In this document: positions 61,001 through 64,000 of the stretch, one piece after another
How the letters are laid out: the number at the start of each line of letters is the position of its first letter
Position numbering within the stretch: position 1 is the stretch's first letter
Assembly (NCBI GenBank): GCA_019694435.1
Contig: JAIBBZ010000003.1
Span: forward strand, 1-64,000
DNA length: 64,000 bases
Source of the DNA: Pirellulales bacterium
GTDB lineage: Bacteria > Planctomycetota > Planctomycetia > Pirellulales > JAEUIK01
Reading direction: 5' to 3'
The notes under the pieces: model-generated
The model's input: only the letters and a program-made list of their open reading frames with translations
Told to the model about the DNA's origin: nothing
Databases searched by the model: none
Program-made: the position numbers and the translations under genes

Positions 61001-63754
61001 CAGGGTCCGTGCCTCGTTGGCGCCGTAATCGAACGTCGCCCATACGCCCGAGTCGAGCAACAGGGGGACATGCTCGGGCACGCTCGTCGGGTAGTCCGGT
61101 TCGCTGCTCAGGCGGACCTGGAATGTTGCGTTGCCGGTCCTGGGATCGACATATAACGGGTTGGCCGCGGTCACCGGCCGTCCCGATGCGTCGCTGACGA
61201 CTGCGCCCTGCCGGTAAGCGCCGCTGTCGGCGATCGAGAGCGTGGCCATGGTCGTCGAGCCGAGCGTGTAGTCTTGTCCGCCGGCGACGCCCTCGAAGCT
61301 CGACGTCGACAACGCGATTTGAATCGACTCGGCCTGCTCCGCGATGGCATCGGGCCGGGCGAGAAAATAGATGCGCCCGGTCTGCTCCTTGTCGGGGATG
61401 ATGATGCCCTTTTGTTCCGTGAAGGGGTCGTTCGACACCTTGCGGAAAGTCGAGCCGAGATAGTCGGTCCCCCACAGGGCCGTGCCGCCCGTGACGTTGT
61501 AAGTCACCCACAGCCCGAGCGGGTTGTCGACCGGCCGGTCGAGCCGGACGTCGACATACCCGATTTGTGGCGCGGCGTTCTCGATGCGCATGGCGCGCGA
61601 CAGCCCCAGGGCGTTGCCGACCGGGGACGAGTCGTACTCGATGCGCCCCTCGTCGGCCGGCTGCTCGAAGGTCCAGTACCCGGCCAGCCCCGGTTCGGTG
61701 CCCGTCAAAGGTGTCAGCATCGATTCTTGGAGATCGGCCTGCGTGCGTGCGAGGTTCCAGACCCGGATTTCGTCGATCGCACCGGCGCCCCCCGCGGCGG
61801 GCAACAGCGAGCTGTTCAAGAAGTTCAGGTTCACCGGCTCGACGAGCTTCAGATTCAAGAAGGCCGGCGCCGCGTCGGGCACTTCGGCCACGCTCACGCC
61901 ATTAACGAACAGTTGCAGCCGGGCCCCGTTGAAAACGACGGCCACGTGGTTCCACGCATCGGCGTTCAGCACGTCGGGCGCGGTCACGTCGAAGTTGGTC
62001 TCCGGCACGCTCACGCCGTTGCGGCTCAACGTCATGCGCAACCCGGTGTTGCCCACGCGCAGGAGCTGATAGGCTCCGCCATAGTTCCAGATCACGCCGT
62101 CGGTGAGGCCCGGTTTCGGATAGACCCAGGACTCCATGGTGAACTGCCCTGCGGTCGCCAGCCCCAGGGGTGCCGTCAGGTTGCCGTACGCGTTCGTGCC
62201 GCGCGACGTGTCGATGGCCTGGCCGAAGCCGGCGATGGTCGTGCCGTAACCGAAGCCCTCGGCCAGATGGACCACGCTGTCCAGGGTCACGCGCGGCAAG
62301 ACGTGGTTGAACGTGACGGTGTAGCCCGTGCCCGGCGCCGCAGGCAGCGAGGCCAGCGCGAGCGAATAGCTGCCTCCGGGTGAGCCATTCAGGTCAAACC
62401 GAATCGAGTTCGTTGCCGCGTCGAACGTCGCTGGCAGGCTGGTGCCTCCGGCGCGCGTTAAGGTCGCCGTGAGCAAGGTGTTCGCCGCCGCGCCGGCCGG
62501 CAACTGCACGACGACCTGCGAACCATTCGAGCCGCGCGAGGGCAGCGTGAAGTCGTACACGTCGCTGTCCGCCGAGGCGCCCAGAGCGCTGCCGGGCTCG
62601 TAATAGCTGCGCAACAAGCCCGACACCGACGTGCTGGGGCGAGCGCCGCCAATGACGCCCAGACTTTGGCCCGACGGTCCCGAGCGGAAGTAATCGGCCT
62701 CGGTCAAATCGGTCGCCGCCGCCACGACGGGATAGCTCTCGACAAAAAACTGGTACCCGGTGCCACCTTGCAGCTCGGGCGAGTTGAACGTGAGCGTGTG
62801 CGTGCCGGCGGCCTCGTTGGTTCGGGTCCACGTCAAGCGATTGTCGCTTACGGCCGGAGCCAGCGAGTAGGTGCTGGTGCTCAAGACCGGATTGCCGATC
62901 GTGCTCGCGCCGGCATCAGCCACGAGCGTGGCAAACATCACTCCGCCGCTGGTCGCCAGGTCATAGCGCAGCTCTTCGTGCGGATCGTTCAAATAGGTGC
63001 CCGCCGCGGCCGAACCTTCGATCCGGCCGGCGGCGTAACTGGTCCGACCGGCAGCGACGGTGCCCATCGCGATCACGGCCGGATCGCTGCCCAGCGGCTT
63101 GGTGATATCGGGCGCGCCCGGCTCGTTCGGAAAATCCTGCAGCACAGCCTCGTAGGTGTACGAAACGCCCGTGCTGCCATTGCCCAACAGCAGACCAAAG
63201 AGCACGGGCGTGCTCCCCAACACCAGGTCGTACGCGCCGGCCCCGAGGCCGTTGAGCGAGAACTCGATCGTGTCGTTCGCGACCGCCGTGGCCCCATAAG
63301 TGCCGGAGCCATCGACGCGAGCCAGGCTGGTGAAAGGCGCCAACAGGTCGCCCAGACCGAGGCGGGAAAACAGGTTTCCGCCGCTGGCGCTCGTCGTCAC
63401 CAGCGCCTGGCCATTGGCGCCCGACGGCGTGAGCTTGACGCGAATCTTTCCCGACGCATTGCCGCTCTCGGCCAGTTGAAAGCGAATCTGGTCGTAGTCG
63501 AAGTTGCCCGAAAACGTCGATTGCAGGCCGCCGATGATCGTGACCGCCGGCCGATCGAACGTCCCCAGAGTGCCCGCGTCCAATTGGCTCACCGAGGTGT
63601 CGAACCGGCCCGCGCCTTCGTCGATCAAGCTCGCCGCGGCGAGCAACTGGCGAATTTCGAGTTGCTCCGTGCGAAGGGTTTGGCGCCGGCGGTGCGAGGA
63701 GGCGTTTCGCGGTCGGCCGCGATGCTGCGCGCAAGATCGATGGCGTGACCGCAT
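49028..63754 (-). CDS. Giant LEPR-XLL-type multidomain surface protein (4,908 residues)
   Basis: ATG 63754 follows GGAGGTG at seven bases. The N-terminus has a basic stretch and TLRTEQLEIRQLLAAASL, the planctomycete LEPR-XLL export-type motif. Approximate domain order by residue: LamG (520-700), Calx-beta-like repeats (730-1085 and later), two PPC-like domains (1335-1575), more Calx-beta-like repeats to about 2690, a beta-rich middle region, an array of Asp/Asn/Gly Ca-binding-like repeats (2980-3340), a carboxypeptidase-regulatory-like domain (3930-4010), a dockerin-like pair (4020-4075), a cadherin-like domain (4390-4490), a PKD domain (4575-4670) and RTX nonapeptides GGxGxDxLxGG (4720-4815). 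A Ca-dependent adhesin or matrix protein is likely. One intact frame, no frameshift seen. Confidence 0.92.
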   Translation of the reverse strand: MRSRHRSCAQHRGRPRNASSHRRRQTLRTEQLEIRQLLAAASLIDEGAGRFDTSVSQLDAGTLGTFDRPAVTIIGGLQSTFSGNFDYDQIRFQLAESGNASGKIRVKLTPSGANGQALVTTSASGGNLFSRLGLGDLLAPFTSLARVDGSGTYGATAVANDTIEFSLNGLGAGAYDLVLGSTPVLFGLLLGNGSTGVSYTYEAVLQDFPNEPGAPDITKPLGSDPAVIAMGTVAAGRTSYAAGRIEGSAAAGTYLNDPHEELRYDLATSGGVMFATLVADAGASTIGNPVLSTSTYSLAPAVSDNRLTWTRTNEAAGTHTLTFNSPELQGGTGYQFFVESYPVVAAATDLTEADYFRSGPSGQSLGVIGGARPSTSVSGLLRSYYEPGSALGASADSDVYDFTLPSRGSNGSQVVVQLPAGAAANTLLTATLTRAGGTSLPATFDAATNSIRFDLNGSPGGSYSLALASLPAAPGTGYTVTFNHVLPRVTLDSVVHLAEGFGYGTTIAGFGQAIDTSRGTNAYGNLTAPLGLATAGQFTMESWVYPKPGLTDGVIWNYGGAYQLLRVGNTGLRMTLSRNGVSVPETNFDVTAPDVLNADAWNHVAVVFNGARLQLFVNGVSVAEVPDAAPAFLNLKLVEPVNLNFLNSSLLPAAGGAGAIDEIRVWNLARTQADLQESMLTPLTGTEPGLAGYWTFEQPADEGRIEYDSSPVGNALGLSRAMRIENAAPQIGYVDVRLDRPVDNPLGLWVTYNVTGGTALWGTDYLGSTFRKVSNDPFTEQKGIIIPDKEQTGRIYFLARPDAIAEQAESIQIALSTSSFEGVAGGQDYTLGSTTMATLSIADSGAYRQGAVVSDASGRPVTAANPLYVDPRTGNATFQVRLSSEPDYPTSVPEHVPLLLDSGVWATFDYGANEARTLFFTPDNWDVPQQVTLSGVTRDGTFTISGLGYTGTNYVPQPLSIPYTLVTPTRADVGEGNLTDLAAITPTVSVKTARNVAEQDDQAGTIQVLLNTAAPEGGLDVFYTVIAAAGGAIATAGADYRTLSGVVHVEAGEIRAELAVLPIDDPRVEGNETVTVRLSNSLAYTVGAQSQATLQILDDDVAGISIANPSFVDVPAAKSLSRPGYIFNEDPATRYNAGDSAGPLIDRAGTYDVPGFTYTGGLASYYNGTFDRDTIQFTLPTVADASARIRVTLLPSATAGLRQVRTVQSGGDAVNVVNLATMFATTTGTGTRITGGSLAAPLSPTITGDTTFEWSLGGLPAGTYQLILSAAPSLSSILSNPGGAVGVAYDYEVVMTSAPTAPYAITTSSLVTTYSSTYAPLVTAETVPAPVPATEPNNTLATAYALGTVFDDSTVASQRIDDSADQDYYSFRLDSALGRPDHLAVLYRMPTFDPTKLLGFDILDASGNVLVTRASATENQYHDLRSLADGQYFVRVRGPAAGVLAAPYTLKFRTLVNPSEPEANETVITPTYLGVAQPGTRINDLSILSGDVDFYRFTLDTSSGRPGSITMSNVPTDGNLGLRFYAGTTLLATQWTDANQETISLTGWSDGDYTIEVSAQNNSARNKYDLIFGEIGQRAKQIDVNQVALRLDSQPTAPVTLQLASGDLTEGQLAVTSLVFTPDNWQQFQLVRVIPLDDATVDGDINYTLTATASSADPNYQGRVLRFNVINLDRGNFVTPGTVNTNDEPSAPIVSLQAIPTSARPEGQTFDAYRVTLASALSYDLVVGLDYQRGTAVYGTNFTIDTGGPSPQEVRIPAGQTSAIIRATFIDNNTQDSPTFTPLVAEATIVDRPGYRPAAQVGGVSSVQLPIFDVNVAALTVNGPSGSADSSTAYTYEVAAGPAVPFTVQLRTRPKSDVTVWLATSDATNGLVYLDLAKPGEEKIKVVFTPDNWNVARNFWLKGVDNQIDESRETATTRKWVPYRLIASVSSDDEAYRALPSRAFNAVNVDNDTLGVTVTGPRTTVDGRTNVFSVALQSQPLGQVRVVMTPANDQVQVNGQRAGGPATLTFTATNWNVPQLVQVSAVDDGVVEYFHDSRLSFAIETGQVFNGPPVVDTSTAALAYDLGSVAGGLRWKNLTLPPVGNADPSLAGPRWFRFTLDKVGTQLTQIQLLTTGDNTTDLPELTLYKSDGTTFVAAGVVTGAVSNNGFITARAYTTLALNGLAQGEYYLRLADTGLTSTQTLFDLVFNDADRAYEQIALAPLAISIKDNDVPVAEVLPGPTASEVFSQPSYFAVRLNAPAPAEAGDPGLRVNFRVSGGRATQGSDRSTLHDYTVVADGFDTATGMGWVRVAPGDVQANIGILPVDDKLVEDLPLVLRGLTATASGYEVRLGANPAVADPVAPLDATFRLKQGTIIRAEVAPGQVLSLVIAVDVDLALGTYSVPSGGTRTEYAGTVPVSITSDQAVVAAAAVARGSNEFTGRVQSEDIEITLLPGTGYTLPLAPDKQGTSAADPANLDPARVKGTLSIYDDDVPGVQVITRRNYATVAEGGEVTFEVSLTAEPSLPVQITLTPGGGIEFVDPVVPGTGSIGQTSYVLNEAQLQSELELIFVSLNFTDQGYTAVFDARRSSVAFGNAAATSTLTLSNGGGGSAQAVFTIPGVNDVDSAGNPLEGTWNTFQRLVVSRLVSDASGAFSFTVNLDGVVRSVVLAPTNSTLSRSTTTLTFLPGNWFELQKLTLRALEDDVAEPGEWHRDLISYQVSSSDPRWHALQVPVQEVHILDTMLDVGETLDGLDEGLDMLNDSLNGMKLPLLGSIGDLPGINGANGATTNVTSTLDTLVAVAGPAASLAATSGGLGLFEDFRRPLKKALSSENELTVSKFKSLAESALSPLVSSGAFDRVVVTPKATDNDVNIVMTFDKVIHVAQLDLSADLGLDALGLRFTTTGKAQVDLALSIVIGFGWNKQFGFYLDTGVTGIDLGARLFLTGTGVTATNPANLFTGQGSIGGLQLDFVDNAQNRTELDLTARIRLKDLDNVNTVRFFDINGNGLLAEKSYGWNIGVDNNGDGRIDLRNGQPVTSSLTVIEPWTNIGGAGRVDTFPSLAQLSGDPVWSPAIKANWNQVGAKKNSLDEAQSTKQEGVYRLRTNGFYQPIVYVDANRDGELDIARRKIDPFNVPWTSLTTKEKDASEVYFTPADATNFAELKILSKGTGASLEYFLDVNQNGVADAGEQISNTLRKKLDKNESLVIEGDIRQDGEGKYVQGTSLAYYDANRSGKLESGEAFVSYGFDSFLLSVDVFATDANGRKFLDFNNDATFNSSQITTAREFRLLTDGGNRYLDVDGDGVRDAGEPQAGKSKEFVSLGQAAVVSSSDGLFQTITFDGNLYNVLTVDGKRFVDLDRNGILTLDVKGRELEPVAVQSTRLAFTDRARLVLAIDNADPTAFSGVVAEVQKLRAGQTLNPAEQQRVVNEYQKLVAAGKIVEQLNDGDRLTLDELRVFNEANKSPRSASFSRSSSLADRAQGVAAELFTYSFQGDINLGLQTKTSINGNTALPAVQFDLAVNLPLFNYGNAQDTSDTGFSVNFNSVAVDLGSFLGNYLAPILKATDEVLRPIKPIVQALNADTKLLGYLGLAGQFESDGKPGISLLEIAKKLNTGGAANAERIDKAIKFAEQLTKLTRAIDLLTSSLTSESALLTFGDFSLTDFLAASDDPANAASRTRNAPRTNSLPPATARLPNTTATNVAAQAQRFGSLRDKYNAVKQLEGLELKLFEPGTVLSLIMGEQNVDLVKYDIPDFNFTFAIDKSFSIWGPLAGKLQGSFTVGTDLSMGFDTFGIEEWAKADYAPDKAYLVFDGLYFDDWTKGGAEKNELSINATVAAGLGIDVGIASGFVKGGVQGKVGFDIVDEGERAGLADGKVRGSYLAKTLATSPLDLFELNGTVDAFLGAEVNVNLLFYKARVYEARLATFQLAKFKLNASGFSGSDLRGRVVTGPIAGATVWFDANNNLQLDDDEPWALTDFEGNYDLFLPDGLDLNTGEIRVQGGVDASTGIAETDDQSIPHGGRGNATAFTSLEEAIDLLPVDTTRADLDGDQLVDANDRTRYLELLGTSPYDPALDLDQDGVIDARDAAQLDLWIAAAAEGGTLSPEESATLVKQAFGIDSSIDLSSFDHFHEARAGNPLAGPVFVGENNLNTTVIEIEAVLAGLAGVPLEDHALANYFSEATFAAIGKQVLRGQLDLGDAAQIRTIVLDAAALADEFSRNYNLQLHLDRLAEIIDDVSQVIAAADQNQRALAALAHDSAEMARFVTEAKVLENGKIAHDLYEVALGLRPSSEVLAEDGRTDQEMLDAIRAIPLPPLVSSIHDQFLYEDASLTDLALSIERQMTGPGGITLDVFADNDALLPAGAIVVRPGASDGQFLIDFHPAAHAHGSATVTIQAVDSAGATTLEQFQLTVAPVNDAVTTAIDHLVVLAGAEVEISPLANDFDVDGDDLSVGLLSAPHVGELLRIDGHTFRYVAPANQVGREVLEYEADDANGGAATNQIVIDVVAPLAADQGVVQVDEGALAVNSGTLAQDVTAVLGASIGTVVDLGDGHWSWSWNTGDGPVESQTVTITVTYDGVITDVLEFELIVHSVAPSATLTGPSVAVPGQPRTFTLAASDPSTDDQVAGFTFEIDWDGDGSVDETVSGPSGSTVVHTFSNVGLLTPTVTAQDKDGAQSAPASHAVNVSRFSRQANPNRPGVFDLYYGGTEGNDAFGFSGRGTQVSVMAFALDGQLALTFETFTGINGRVIGYGLGGDDVLWSTSLQGKTAELYGGQGADTLLGGRGRDLLDGGADDDILVGYDGADTLRGGLGRDLLIGGLGADRLDGGPGEDLLIAGPTAFDNDLAALDAIRAEWTSSRSLAERVANLSGAGTDDRDNGDYFLMPGTTMFAEADIDTLLGGEALDWLINDIFIDLTDRSDEEPPSPWAP

Positions 63755-64000
63755 TTCTTCACCTCCAGGCCGGTTGCGCTCCTCGTGGTCCGGTCACCAG
63801 TTGGTCGACGGCGGACACTCACGTGGGCGAATTGGTTAGCTCGGCTTCCCGCGAATCGTTCCCCGGGAAGGCTCTCGTCCGGAAGGAGTAATGCAGAAGG
63901 CGGCGCGACTTAACGCGGCCGCGCGAAAAGACCCGGCCACCGTGCCCCAAACCGTCGCGTTGTCGCGGCTTACGGCGCGGAGACGCCGGGACGGATGATG
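63755..64000. other. Upstream region of the giant gene
   Basis: Contains the ribosome binding site of the giant gene (read on the minus strand) and presumably its promoter, for which I see no clean hexamer pair. A 35-codon plus-strand frame at 63891 after AAGGAG is judged not a gene. Confidence 0.35.

Noticed and set aside
63891..63998. Small plus-strand frame of 35 codons after AAGGAG near the window end
   Set aside because: The spacing from AAGGAG to the ATG is only two bases, the product is Ala/Arg-rich, and it lies in the upstream region of the giant gene.

Overview
The window is about 64 kb of GC-rich bacterial chromosome. It looks like a planctomycete of the Pirellula/Rhodopirellula type. 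The evidence is the combination of a TIGR03000-domain protein, a DUF1559 protein, an ECF sigma factor/serine-threonine kinase operon, a LamG protein with a PEP-CTERM tail, an HTTM-domain protein, and a 4,908-residue surface protein with the LEPR-XLL-type N-terminus typical of this phylum. Housekeeping and accessory genes are interleaved. I found no tRNA, rRNA, CRISPR array, insertion sequence or phage genes.

Layout. 1-5.5 kb: 3' part of a protein-L-isoaspartate methyltransferase with an extra C-terminal module, rodA, a Gly/Ser-rich TIGR03000 secreted protein closed by a textbook terminator, and a two-gene HTTM membrane pair. 5.5-12.9 kb: asd behind a hairpin-rich leader, truA, a GT4 glycosyltransferase, an MDR dehydrogenase, a degenerate protein kinase, accA and an MBL-fold hydrolase. 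12.9-17.3 kb: a complete ABC exporter operon on the minus strand (ATPase, permease, membrane fusion protein). 17.9-23.7 kb: cvpA, a YdjM-type membrane hydrolase, dtd, a ZIP transporter, pdxA, a histidine phosphatase and a secreted LolA-like protein. 24.1-27.5 kb: a three-gene exported cluster rich in Cys, Gly and Pro (two paralogues plus a DUF11-type protein). 27.6-36.2 kb: a phosphohexomutase-like protein whose catalytic loops are lost, an aminotransferase, a membrane-embedded spermidine-synthase-like protein, a GT-C-like membrane protein with a TPR-like tail, clpX and a small SHOCT-type protein. 36.7-44.1 kb: a plus-strand run of KDPG aldolase, a zinc-ribbon DUF1559 protein, an Ig-like secreted protein, holA, a lipoprotein and a SolA-type oxidase. 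44.2-47.6 kb: an ECF sigma/kinase operon. 47.9-63.8 kb: a LamG PEP-CTERM gene whose 3' end overlaps, tail to tail, the 14.7-kb gene of the giant adhesin-like protein.

The most unusual items are the phosphohexomutase pseudoenzyme, the Cys-rich three-gene envelope cluster, the methyltransferase/carbohydrate-binding-like fusion, the architecture of the giant protein (including a recurrent Asn-Trp module and a Ca-binding-like array), the palindrome on the promoter of the sigma/kinase operon, GC hairpins that fill the gaps between convergent genes, and a dispersed 12-14 base G-rich word. All functional statements come from reading motifs; no database search was possible.
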